From positions 1-33,681 of IMG/VR virus record IMGVR_UViG_3300036399_000188: a DNA stretch of 33,681 bases; one strand, written 5' to 3'. This DNA comes from a virus. Shown one piece after another: positions 1-5,793 of the stretch (the stretch's first letter is position 1; each line of letters begins with the position of its first letter). The notes beneath the pieces are model-generated. The model worked only from the letters and a program-made list of their open reading frames with translations. It was not told the DNA's origin and searched no databases. A program made the translations under genes and the position numbers.

Positions 1-244
1 AGGCGCGGGGTGGTAGACGCAATGTGCGAGGGGAATGACAACTTGGCAAGTTCCCAGTCGGGAACATCGGGGGGGATTTGGGGCTTGTGAGCGAAAATGC
101 GCTAGTACGGGAATGTCGGCTTCGTGCGGCGTTATAAGAGATAGTGTCGCGTGTAGTCCCCCTTTGGAAAATTTTAAATTCCGCCATTAATCGTCCCCGC
201 TTTTTCCCGCCCCGGCAAATGCGACTCCCCCCGCCCCATGTCTA

Positions 245-273
245 TTGTTACAACTTGTTACTATATACATAAT
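245..273 (+). promoter_or_regulatory. Candidate sigma70-type promoter, plus strand
   Basis: TTGTTA at 245-250 and CATAAT at 268-273 are separated by 17 bases, giving 4/6 and 5/6 matches to the bacterial consensus. It points away from the minus-strand genes and no plus-strand gene follows, so it would drive a non-coding transcript or be a chance match. Confidence 0.35.
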
Positions 274-282
274 GCGGAGTCC

Positions 283-326
283 TGTTCCACGGGATTTCCC
301 AGCATCTATCGGTGTTCCACGGGATT
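283..326. repeat. 14-bp direct repeat, two copies
   Basis: TGTTCCACGGGATT occurs at 283-296 and again at 313-326, a spacing of 30 bp. Its first nine bases resemble a parS half-site, but the second half of the parS palindrome is missing. It lies just downstream of the plus-strand promoter-like pair. A protein-binding site is possible. Confidence 0.6.
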
Positions 327-333
327 GGGTGGT

Positions 334-364
334 CACCAACCTGCAATCAACCCGTTAGTTGGTG
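334..364. repeat. Inverted repeat CACCAAC/GTTGGTG
   Basis: A perfect 7-bp inverted repeat (334-340 with 358-364) is separated by 17 bases. No T-tract follows on either strand, so it is not an obvious terminator. Confidence 0.5.
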
Positions 365-432
365 GTCGCAACACTAGATATGGTGGTGGTGGCCCAGCCT
401 CGCGCGCGTGTTTGTGATTCTCTGCGAGAAAG

Positions 433-492
433 TGGGAACGATTCCCAGTCCCTATTCCCCTCCAATCCACTTGATCCTAGAATAAATTCTAG
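433..492. repeat. Two operator-like palindromes
   Basis: TGGGAA-CGA-TTCCCA lies at 433-447 and CTAGAAT-AA-ATTCTAG at 477-492. Both have perfect arms. A related GTTCCC-AGTC-GGGAAC dyad is at 50-65. Their clustering in a gene-free region suggests repressor or protein binding sites, but no cognate protein can be assigned. Confidence 0.4.
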
Positions 493-560
493 TCCCAACT
501 CCTACTTCGCACCAGAATGCCCTGTACGCTCTTTGCCCTATCATATGGGATCAACACCCA

Positions 561-598
561 CAAGAAAGCCCCAGACGCTGTGTGAGCGATTCTGGGGC
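561..598 (-). terminator. Rho-independent terminator after the helicase gene
   Basis: Read on the minus strand, the arms GCCCCAGA and TCTGGGGC (591-598 and 568-575) pair perfectly over 8 bp. A further CGCT/AGCG pairing lies inside, and the tail is TTTCTTG. It starts 50 bases past the helicase stop codon, so it fits the end of the leftward early operon. Confidence 0.75.
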
Positions 599-647
599 AA
601 TCTAGGGGGTATCTGGCGCGGTTTGGTGTAGGATGTTGGCTGGAGAG

Positions 648-1886
648 TCACACAAACTCCTGATACTGTCCGTTCAATCGCAGTGGCAGCACCACATCCC
701 TGCGTCCATTTCTTAGCTTCCCAACCTTGAGTCCATCCTCGGCAATGAACAGGAGAGCGTCAGCATCCTGCTCGATGGCACGGGACTCTCGAACTTGGTT
801 GTTGTCATTGAGTTGCGAGGCAGAGATCACTGGGCATTGCAGGTGCTTGGCTAGTTGCTTGAGTCCACCAGAGACTCTGGCTACTTCCTCTTCCCGTGAT
901 TCCCTGCTTGAGCGTGAGCCACGGATGAGCTGCAGGTAATCGACCACGACGAGATCCAGACTGCCATGCAGGTCGCGGATGCGTTCGGCCTCAGCCGCAA
1001 TGCTGTCAATGCTCTGGTTGGAGCTTGAATCGATCCACAAGGGAGCGGATGAGATCTGCTCAACTCCGCGCTGGATCTTTTGTAGCTCATGCTTGGCTGC
1101 TGACCTCGGCTGGGTAATTGACCCGTAGTTGGTGTGGGTCATGACTGAAATGAGCCTGCCGATTACCTCGTGGGTCATCATTTCCAAGCTGTGGATTGCG
1201 ACTGGTCGCTGGTCGCTGATAAACTTGCTGGCGATCTGAAGCATCAACACGGACTTGCCTCTGCTTGGCTTTCCAGCGATCACCCAGAATTCGCCCGGTC
1301 TCATGCCGCCGCAAATCTCGTCTAGCTCTGCGATGCCTGTGGACATGCCGGGGAGGTCGCCTGAGTTGTAGTCCCGCAGGAGGTTCTCGATGAATTGTTT
1401 GGACGCCTTGTCTGCGTCTATGCTGCGTTGCTTGCCAGATACTACCTGCTGGAGACTCTGGAGGGTTGTACGGAATGAGGCAATGGCACTGGTGGCATCA
1501 TCGGCTGTGGCTATCTCACGGGCGGCAGATTGCGCCAAGCGTCTGGCTTGGTACTCCTTGAGGTTTGAGACCCACTGCGTCCATCCTGCGGGAGTCGGGG
1601 CGTAGTTGTAGCACTCAACAACCTGCGATGCTCCACCGATCCTGTCCAGTGTGCCGCTCTCCGTGAGGTGTTGGACAACCGCGATGAGGTCGTACTGGTT
1701 ATTGTCGGAAGCTGGAAGCTCACGGCATGCCGTCCAGAGGGTCTTGGTGTCGGGGTGGTGGAATGACTCGCTAGTGATTCCGTCTGCGGCTGCACGCTTG
1801 AGCAATGCGGAGTCCTTGAGGATGGACGAGATAACTGCCTTCTCGGAGGTGTGTGCGGATGGTGGTATGGTTGGTTCTGTGTTCAT
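648..1886 (-). CDS. dnaB: DnaB-type replicative DNA helicase
   Basis: This 412-residue protein has the layout of hexameric replicative helicases. An N-terminal helical domain (about residues 10-110, like DnaB_N) is followed by a RecA-fold ATPase. The Walker A motif GKPSRGKS is near residue 205, and the Walker B segment VVVDYLQLI near 315 is followed by a conserved glutamine loop (SASQLND). It should unwind phage DNA at the fork using ATP and probably recruits primase. The start overlaps the stop of the preceding gene by four bases (ATGA). The HTH replication protein two genes upstream is a likely loader or initiator partner. About 410 residues is slightly short for a bacterial DnaB but normal for phage versions. 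Confidence 0.95.
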   Translation of the reverse strand: MNTEPTIPPSAHTSEKAVISSILKDSALLKRAAADGITSESFHHPDTKTLWTACRELPASDNNQYDLIAVVQHLTESGTLDRIGGASQVVECYNYAPTPAGWTQWVSNLKEYQARRLAQSAAREIATADDATSAIASFRTTLQSLQQVVSGKQRSIDADKASKQFIENLLRDYNSGDLPGMSTGIAELDEICGGMRPGEFWVIAGKPSRGKSVLMLQIASKFISDQRPVAIHSLEMMTHEVIGRLISVMTHTNYGSITQPRSAAKHELQKIQRGVEQISSAPLWIDSSSNQSIDSIAAEAERIRDLHGSLDLVVVDYLQLIRGSRSSRESREEEVARVSGGLKQLAKHLQCPVISASQLNDNNQVRESRAIEQDADALLFIAEDGLKVGKLRNGRRDVVLPLRLNGQYQEFV

Positions 1887-2119
1887 TTGGTTGTTCTGGT
1901 TCCTGTGATGATTGTCAAAGAGTGTCTTGGTCTGTTCGCTATCTGAAACTCGTCAACGATTGCCTTTAGTGCTGCGTGCCGTCTAGCTGTGATCTCAATA
2001 ACTTCTGTGAGCCTATTGACTTCTGCTTGAAGTTCCCTTCGAGACATTTTTCCTAGTCTTTTATAGCCGTATTTGTTTGGTCTGAAAATGTCAGGCCCTG
2101 TTGGTCTGAGGTCTTTCAT
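1883..2119 (-). CDS. Hypothetical 78-residue protein upstream of helicase
   Basis: I do not recognise a family. The protein is basic, with a helical, coiled-coil-like centre (about residues 22-60, LQAEVNRLTEVIEITARR) and a short basic tail. Its stop overlaps the helicase start as ATGA, and it sits between the HTH replication protein and the helicase, so a role as helicase loader or accessory is possible but is only inferred from position. Confidence 0.75.
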   Translation of the reverse strand: MKDLRPTGPDIFRPNKYGYKRLGKMSRRELQAEVNRLTEVIEITARRHAALKAIVDEFQIANRPRHSLTIITGTRTTK

Positions 2120-2125
2120 GCTGGT

Positions 2126-2704
2126 TCAGATTCCGAACTGGTCGGAGGTTTGTGGTTTGGTGGTTTGCTTGTCACGGGCCTGCCATGTCCTAACTGCTGA
2201 CTTCCAGCACTTCATCGGAGCCTTGCCCACAACCCAGCCTTTCGACTCGTAGTAGTCAATGAATTGTTGAGCCTTCAAAAACTTTGGGGTGAGGCTGGAG
2301 CCGTAGGCTAGGACATCCGCCACGGATGGTTTCTGGAATCGCTTCTGATTGTTTGTTGTCCCTATATGTTCTATTGACGGTTCTTTAATATAGGGCAGGT
2401 CTCCAGTCTGGACTTCTAGAGGTCTCCAGTCTGGACCTCTAGAGGTCTCCAGTCTGGACTTCTGGATTGTGTAGATGACCTCGTTCCGTCCACGATGACG
2501 CTCAATAATTCCACTCTCCTCAAGCTCATTCAATGCCTTAAACACACTGCTCCTCGACAACCCTGTCTCGGCTGCGATGGTTTCGATGTGCGGCCAAGCC
2601 ACACCCTGATCGTTCGCATTATCCGCGAGCTTCAGCAGGACAAGCTTGGCCTTGGCATCGGCTACGGGTGTCTTCCATGCCTGTGATATGTAGTGGATGC
2701 TCAT
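2126..2704 (-). CDS. Winged-helix replication protein (phage O / DnaD-like)
   Basis: The N-terminal 75 or so residues carry a clear winged helix-turn-helix: the pattern IETIAAETGLSRSSVFKALNELEESGIIER is typical of phage replication initiators and DnaD/RepA-N type proteins. The C-terminal part (about residues 140-185, with FIDYYESKGWVVGKAPMK and a Trp-rich segment) resembles the C-terminal motif of phage O or DnaT-like proteins that contact the helicase. The gene contains three 23-bp tandem repeats in its middle (2397-2465), as lambda O contains its origin. It begins with an ATGA overlap with the preceding gene and is followed, after one small gene, by the DnaB-type helicase. Initiator function is inferred from this context. 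Confidence 0.8.
   Translation of the reverse strand: MSIHYISQAWKTPVADAKAKLVLLKLADNANDQGVAWPHIETIAAETGLSRSSVFKALNELEESGIIERHRGRNEVIYTIQKSRLETSRGPDWRPLEVQTGDLPYIKEPSIEHIGTTNNQKRFQKPSVADVLAYGSSLTPKFLKAQQFIDYYESKGWVVGKAPMKCWKSAVRTWQARDKQTTKPQTSDQFGI
2397..2465. repeat. Three 23-bp tandem repeats (iteron-like, candidate origin)
   Basis: Three near-identical 23-bp units start at 2397, 2420 and 2443. Each contains TCCAGTCTGGA, an 11-bp palindrome, and the second junction forms the 14-bp palindrome GACCTCTAGAGGTC (2434-2447). Units 1 and 2 differ at one base. Because 23 is not a multiple of three, the repeats encode different residues in each copy of the HTH gene, so conservation is at DNA level. 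The repeats sit in the part of the gene linking the two protein domains, as the iterons of the lambda origin do. Confidence 0.85.
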
Positions 2705-2964
2705 GCCTCGTATAGGTACAGGTATTTCTCGCAGTTGCGCACGAAATGCTCGACTGCCCGGCTGCGTGTCTTTTTAGACCCTCGGAAATGCTCAACGCAG
2801 ATTCGGTCGAGGATTGCCCATGCCTCTGGGGACATGGTGATGCTGGAGGCGATGCGGTGTTCACCAACGGGTAGTGGCTTGCGCCCAACCTTCGGCCTTG
2901 GAAGGTCTGCAAGCATCTGCTGCAACTCGGTTGGTTTGTCAGGCTTGGTGATCTGGATTCTCAT
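2701..2964 (-). CDS. Hypothetical protein, possible ribbon-helix-helix DNA binder
   Basis: The 87-residue product has a basic, disordered N-terminal half and a C-terminal segment reading HRIASSITMSPEAWAILDRI, then helices rich in Arg and Lys. A short strand followed by two helices is the general pattern of CopG/Arc-type ribbon-helix-helix repressors, but the match is only in outline. Its stop overlaps the start of the HTH replication gene by ATGA, so the two are translated together. Confidence 0.7.
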   Translation of the reverse strand: MRIQITKPDKPTELQQMLADLPRPKVGRKPLPVGEHRIASSITMSPEAWAILDRICVEHFRGSKKTRSRAVEHFVRNCEKYLYLYEA

Positions 2965-3124
2965 GTATTTGTTCTGTGATGTCTTGTATGGCTAGTTCAA
3001 GCAGGTCTAGTTCCTGCGTGAGTCTCGGTGTTGATCCCAGCTTCTCCCGCTTGAGTCGGCGCATGTATGCCTCCTTGAGGCAGGCTAGGATTAGCCCTCT
3101 TGCTGTTATTGGTTGGTCGGTCAT
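2939..3124 (-). CDS. Hypothetical 61-residue helical protein
   Basis: Starting at ATG 3124 the product is 61 residues and strongly helical (RGLILACLKEAYMRRLKREK, then LTQELDLLELAIQDITEQI). The frame stays open to a GTG at 3190, but that upstream part looks like out-of-frame sequence, so I chose 3124. There is no Shine-Dalgarno sequence in front of it. It overlaps the zinc-finger gene before it by 128 bases in another frame. Its end overlaps the start of the 87-residue gene by 26 bases. No family recognised. Confidence 0.6.
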   Translation of the reverse strand: MTDQPITARGLILACLKEAYMRRLKREKLGSTPRLTQELDLLELAIQDITEQIHENPDHQA

Positions 3125-3218
3125 GGCATGTGCGGCAACTGGGCGACGAGCGGAACTCTGAGATTGCTTTCGGGAGTCCGCAGGTCGCACAGATACGCCA
3201 GCGTATTGGTTCTGTCAT
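2997..3218 (-). CDS. Small zinc-finger-like protein
   Basis: The first 32 residues carry ICATC, about 16 residues, then CRTCHD, a four-cysteine zinc-binding pattern common in small phage proteins. The start is fixed by an ATGA overlap with the preceding gene at 3215-3218. The rest of the 73 residues is low-complexity and looks like the shadow of the overlapping helical gene, so the functional protein may be mostly the N-terminal finger, or a frameshift may join the two frames. Confidence 0.55.
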   Translation of the reverse strand: MTEPIRWRICATCGLPKAISEFRSSPSCRTCHDRPTNNSKRANPSLPQGGIHAPTQAGEAGINTETHAGTRPA

Positions 3219-3535
3219 TGGTAGGTTGGTGAGTCGTTGTCATGGTCTGCGCTTTCGAACGGTTCAAGGTCAAAAGGCCAGTTGGAGATGCGGTACGAGC
3301 TATCGAACTTCATCTGTTTGACTAACTTTCCAATCTCATCAAGTTGAGCCTGCAATCTCTTGTTCTCGACGATCAGCGATGCCTCTCGGTGCTGGACTGC
3401 ACGCAGTCGCTTGCATAGCTCGGTCGCAGAGACATGGTGCGATGCTGGCATCTCGCATGTTCCGCACTCGTAATCCTCGGATGGTGGTGTCGGCCTGCCG
3501 CATGTCGGGCAGTCCCATTCGTCGTGTGTGTTCAT
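3215..3535 (-). CDS. Zinc-ribbon protein with coiled coil
   Basis: From ATG 3535 the product is 106 residues. CPTCGRP and CGTCEMP near residues 8-30 form a CxxC...CxxC zinc ribbon. A helical coiled-coil-like region follows (about residues 38-75, LCKRLRAVQHREASLIVENK) and the end is acidic. The frame is open further upstream, but 3535 lies 5 bases below the stop of the preceding gene and the extra upstream residues would overlap that gene. Function unknown; a nucleic-acid or protein binder is likely from the ribbon. Confidence 0.7.
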   Translation of the reverse strand: MNTHDEWDCPTCGRPTPPSEDYECGTCEMPASHHVSATELCKRLRAVQHREASLIVENKRLQAQLDEIGKLVKQMKFDSSYRISNWPFDLEPFESADHDNDSPTYQ

Positions 3536-3539
3536 GGTA

Positions 3540-3731
3540 TTAAATGCTATTGTCTTCGATGAACTCGCGCTGGAACATGCTCTCCACAACATCTGGATGC
3601 CATGACATGTAGGTCATTAGTGTGCGGAATACTGTGATCATTTCGTCAAGTGGCGCATCGCGTGAAAACACGAATTCCATTCGTGAGCCTTCGTTGAGGA
3701 TCTCAATCTTTATTTTTCGGTCGTATTGCAT
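3540..3731 (-). CDS. Hypothetical 63-residue protein
   Basis: No family recognised. A short beta-rich start (KIKIEILNEGSRMEFVFS) is followed by a helical half. Its start at 3731 lies inside the end of the 43-residue gene before it (22-base overlap), and the bases directly before the ATG are four CCAACA-type repeats, with no Shine-Dalgarno sequence. Confidence 0.65.
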   Translation of the reverse strand: MQYDRKIKIEILNEGSRMEFVFSRDAPLDEMITVFRTLMTYMSWHPDVVESMFQREFIEDNSI

Positions 3732-3841
3732 GTTGGTGTTGGTGTTGGTGTTGGTTTGTCTTTTCTGAAAATGTCTTCGTAGTTTTGCCCGTAAACCTCG
3801 GCGTTGACCGGGCGCGGGGAGTCACCCTTTCCTGCGCTCAC
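3710..3841 (-). CDS. Small conserved-type phage protein (43 residues, GTG start)
   Basis: The product begins MSAGKGDSPRPVNAEVYGQN and continues YEDIFRKDK, which resembles a short SGGKGD-PRP type protein seen in many phages, of unknown function. It starts with GTG at 3841, with AAAGGAGG six bases upstream and a GTGA overlap with the preceding gene's stop, so the start is well supported. The C-terminus is a PTPTPTPT run caused by a CCAACA repeat that also forms the leader of the next gene. Confidence 0.75.
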   Translation of the reverse strand: MSAGKGDSPRPVNAEVYGQNYEDIFRKDKPTPTPTPTCNTTEK

Positions 3842-4215
3842 TGCGGGCCTCCTTTCCATGCGGCGAGGGCATCACCAGCCTTGTACAGCGATTCGGTGAT
3901 GTCGCGTGGTTTGTCATTCAGCAATGTTTCACACAGCTCCCGCAAAGCCTCAGCCAGCATGTCGCGTTGCTCGGTGACCCGCATTGCCGCCAAAAGCAGT
4001 CCTTCATGTGCAGTCGCGCCCAATGCTCTCCTAGCATCTTCGATAGTCGCCCTGCATTCGTTATATCCGATGAGGGCGGCATCACGCTCTTCTCTTGTCT
4101 TTTTCCAAGTGGCAATAGCTTCGTTTGCTTCAAGCCGATAGCGTTCTGCTTCCTCCTCCAGCTCACAGTACGCATCCTCGTGAACCTTGTACCCTAATCC
4201 GTAATCGCCGCTCAC
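3838..4215 (-). CDS. Coiled-coil hypothetical protein (GTG start)
   Basis: This 125-residue protein is almost entirely helical, with charged heptad-like stretches (EELEEEAERYRLEANEAI region; then KKTREERDAALIGYNECRAT) and a second helical half. I chose GTG 4215 because AAAGGAGGT lies five bases before it and the codon overlaps the stop of the preceding membrane-protein gene (GTGA). An upstream ATG at 4266 would lie within that gene and has no such support. No family recognised; a structural or accessory role is possible. Confidence 0.75.
   Translation of the reverse strand: MSGDYGLGYKVHEDAYCELEEEAERYRLEANEAIATWKKTREERDAALIGYNECRATIEDARRALGATAHEGLLLAAMRVTEQRDMLAEALRELCETLLNDKPRDITESLYKAGDALAAWKGGPQ
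3848..3855 (-). promoter_or_regulatory. Shine-Dalgarno site deciding the GTG start at 3841
   Basis: AAAGGAGG on the minus strand ends six bases before GTG 3841. Most ATG starts in this window lack such a site, which makes these two GTG genes stand out. Confidence 0.7.
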
Positions 4216-4406
4216 GCTGCACCTCCTTTGTACTGCAGGTAGGCCCAGCCTAGAGCCACCCACCATGCAATGACTGCGGCGATGATTGCCACCCGATCCC
4301 AGCGGACATAACGCTGGCGGCGGGGTGGTGGGATGATTGGTAGTGGTAGTGGGTGCTGTTCCAAGTATCCAAGTGTGTTTTTGTTTTCTAGTCGGTACGA
4401 TTTCAT
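4212..4406 (-). CDS. Small single-pass membrane protein (64 residues)
   Basis: A proline-rich, basic N-terminal half (PLPLPIIPPPRRQRYVR) is followed by one hydrophobic helix, about residues 37-58 (RVAIIAAVIAWWVALGWAYL), and a short tail. The Arg-rich segment before the helix predicts the N-terminus inside the cell. It lies next to two other small membrane or unknown genes. Function unknown; it could be a membrane-active early protein or a superinfection factor, which is only a guess. Confidence 0.7.
   Translation of the reverse strand: MKSYRLENKNTLGYLEQHPLPLPIIPPPRRQRYVRWDRVAIIAAVIAWWVALGWAYLQYKGGAA
4221..4229 (-). promoter_or_regulatory. Shine-Dalgarno site deciding the GTG start at 4215
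   Basis: AAAGGAGGT on the minus strand is five bases before GTG 4215. It also encodes the Lys-Gly-Gly near the end of the upstream protein, so it might partly be coding coincidence, but its position is ideal. Confidence 0.65.
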
Positions 4407-4419
4407 GGTTGTTTGTTGG

Positions 4420-4524
4420 TTAGTAGCTATGCACGAAGGTGTGGAGCAGGATTGCCGCCTTCACGCTGAACCATCCGATGGCGCAGCAGGCGATTATTTG
4501 GGTGAGGAATGTGATTGCTTTCAT
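4420..4524 (-). CDS. 34-residue membrane micro-protein
   Basis: ATG 4524 opens a 34-residue frame, MKAITFLTQIIACCAIGWFS then VKAAILLHTFVHSY, ending TAA at 4420. It is one hydrophobic helix. It exactly fills the gap between its neighbours (9 bases after the gene above, 13 before the gene below) and its leader is CCAACCAAC, like other genes here. These facts support it despite its size. Function unknown. Confidence 0.6.
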   Translation of the reverse strand: MKAITFLTQIIACCAIGWFSVKAAILLHTFVHSY

Positions 4525-4533
4525 GTTGGTTGG

Positions 4534-4737
4534 TTAAGCGTTGATGTCTTGTATGTAGTATTGCGTGATTGCAGGAGAGGTGTAGTTGCAAATGGCCAAG
4601 ATTTTTACTCCATATGATTCGTATGTGGTCATCTCAAAATGCTCGCACTGGTTGAAGTCACGCCACGATAGTTCGTCGTTTCCGATTAGGGCTATCGCTG
4701 CGTCCCGTGTAATTTCTGCGTATTCAGGTAAGTTCAT
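4534..4737 (-). CDS. Hypothetical 67-residue protein
   Basis: I chose ATG 4737, giving MNLPEYAEITRDAAIALIGN and so on, because the upstream in-frame residues look non-coding and the ATG is preceded by the AACCAACC-type leader found before other genes. The product is mixed alpha/beta with several aromatic residues at the end. No family recognised. Confidence 0.65.
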   Translation of the reverse strand: MNLPEYAEITRDAAIALIGNDELSWRDFNQCEHFEMTTYESYGVKILAICNYTSPAITQYYIQDINA

Positions 4738-4772
4738 GGTTCTGGTTGGTTCTGGTTGGTGGGTGGGTGTGG

Positions 4773-5111
4773 TTAGGCAATAACTGGAAGAGGTAGCCAC
4801 TTGCGTTGTTCGTTAGATGCTTCTTGTTCATCGCGTGATTGTCTTGCTTCGCGGAAACCAATCAAGCGTTGAGCAAGTTCTGGGCGCAACTGCAATTCGC
4901 ATTTGATATTGTAGTGGGCTTGTGAACGCACACGCTCAAGTGTATTGTCCATGTTCAATCGTGCATCATTGATGGACGACAGGATGTCATATTTACTATG
5001 CTCGATTTGCGAGCGAAGCTTTGCTGGCTCATTGCCTAGCTCAAGCACTTGGATGTATCGGTTGCAGATGGTGCGTGCCTCTCTGTTGATTTTGGTAGCG
5101 ATGGAATTCAT
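4773..5111 (-). CDS. Hypothetical 112-residue helical protein
   Basis: The protein is mainly helical and charged (KLRSQIEHSKYDILSSIND; LNMDNTLERVRSQAHYNIK), without Cys motifs or membrane segments. Its start at 5111 is preceded by a CCAACAACC-type leader and a gap of about 145 bases holding operator-like palindromes, so it may head a transcription unit. No family recognised. Confidence 0.7.
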   Translation of the reverse strand: MNSIATKINREARTICNRYIQVLELGNEPAKLRSQIEHSKYDILSSINDARLNMDNTLERVRSQAHYNIKCELQLRPELAQRLIGFREARQSRDEQEASNEQRKWLPLPVIA

Positions 5112-5255
5112 TGGTTGGTTCTATTGGTTGTTGGTGTTGCCTGCTGGCAACGAGAAGACAATCCCACACATGTGGAATAAACTCAACAGAAAAATGCAGA
5201 ATTACTGAAAATAATTCCACAACACCCTGCAACCCGCTTAAACACTAGGGTTTTT
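5112..5255. promoter_or_regulatory. Intergenic region with operator-like palindromes
   Basis: An imperfect 18-bp palindrome lies at 5161-5178 (arms ATCCCACA/TGTGGAAT), a third half-site ATTCCACA at 5214-5221, and a dyad GAATTA-N7-TAATTC at 5199-5217. The gap is large for this densely packed region. It could be a promoter with repressor sites for the genes below it; I see no good -35/-10 pair. Confidence 0.4.
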
Positions 5256-5642
5256 TTACTCTAATTCGTCGTCCAGACCGGGGTAATCGGGCAATTTTGA
5301 TGGTTCCGGGACAGGCTCGGAGGCAAATCCACGCTCATCGATGATCAAAGCCTTGGCGAGGATGGCGTAATTCACAAGGTCGAGACAGGCATCTTCCGCA
5401 GACTCATTAGGCACAGCCAACTTGCCGTCATTCGCAAATGATTTCAGTCGCTGTAGCTTGTCTTGCATGCGTAGCAGCAGCCCTGTGATAGGATGTAAAC
5501 CTAGTGACTCACTAGCCTTGAAGTTAGCTAACGCATCGTGTGCATGCTCACCTCCAGAGTAGTCATTGTTTTTCACATCCATTATCGCCAACGCTTGTCG
5601 GCATGTTTCCGTATGTACTTTCAGTAGTGCTTGTTTGTTCAT
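5256..5642 (-). CDS. DUF1599 / nucleotide-modification-associated domain 1 protein
   Basis: From ATG 5642 the product is 128 residues, all helical. KNNDYSGG, FKASESLGL, then LLLRMQDKLQRL and VPNESAEDACLDLVNYAIL are the ordered motifs I know from the DUF1599 (Nmad1) family, which occurs in phages and is thought to accompany nucleotide or DNA modification systems; its biochemical role is not settled. Its presence three genes below the TAGT-type glycosyltransferase fits that link. The frame extends to 5693, but the motif-bearing part starts here. It overlaps the preceding gene by about 80 bases in another frame. Confidence 0.8.
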   Translation of the reverse strand: MNKQALLKVHTETCRQALAIMDVKNNDYSGGEHAHDALANFKASESLGLHPITGLLLRMQDKLQRLKSFANDGKLAVPNESAEDACLDLVNYAILAKALIIDERGFASEPVPEPSKLPDYPGLDDELE

Positions 5643-5793
5643 GTCGTTTGTTCCATGTTTTATAGTTATTCTCGTCAGCAAAAAATGGGTCATTGGCTAG
5701 CAACCATCGCTCGCATGCGCGGCGGACATCGAGGTACATCTCCTGCGGGAGACCGTCTTCGGCTAGTGTTGGGTTGCGGACAAACCTAGGCAT
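5563..5793 (-). CDS. Hypothetical protein overlapping the DUF1599 gene
   Basis: The N-terminal half (MPRFVRNPTLAEDGLPQEMY and so on to about residue 50) looks like real protein, while the last 25 residues are Ser/Thr-rich and lie over the start of the DUF1599 gene. The start overlaps the stop of the 28-residue membrane peptide by 8 bases. A run of six T bases occurs near residues 37-38 (P-F-F codons), so a frameshift into the lower frame cannot be excluded. No family recognised. Confidence 0.5.
   Translation of the reverse strand: MPRFVRNPTLAEDGLPQEMYLDVRRACERWLLANDPFFADENNYKTWNKRHEQTSTTESTYGNMPTSVGDNGCEKQ

Larger units (their letters stand above)
1..560. other. Non-coding left region with dyads and repeats
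   Basis: I see no convincing gene here. The one open frame on the plus strand (359-631) starts with TTG and has no recognisable protein features. The stretch holds a perfect 6-bp hairpin at 50-65, an AT-rich patch near 170-185, a plus-strand promoter-like pair at 245-273, a 14-bp direct repeat, a 7-bp inverted repeat at 334-364, and two short palindromes at 433-447 and 477-492. It lies downstream of the replication operon on the minus strand and looks like a regulatory or end region rather than a gene. Confidence 0.6.

Noticed and set aside
283-326. CRISPR or parS site
   Set aside because: There are only two short repeats, and the parS palindrome is incomplete.
359-631. Plus-strand open frame of 90 codons
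   Set aside because: It starts with TTG, has no ribosome site and no recognisable protein pattern, and it runs across the minus-strand terminator hairpin; I treat it as chance.
2397-2465. CRISPR-like array
   Set aside because: The three units are directly adjacent without spacers and lie inside a coding gene.
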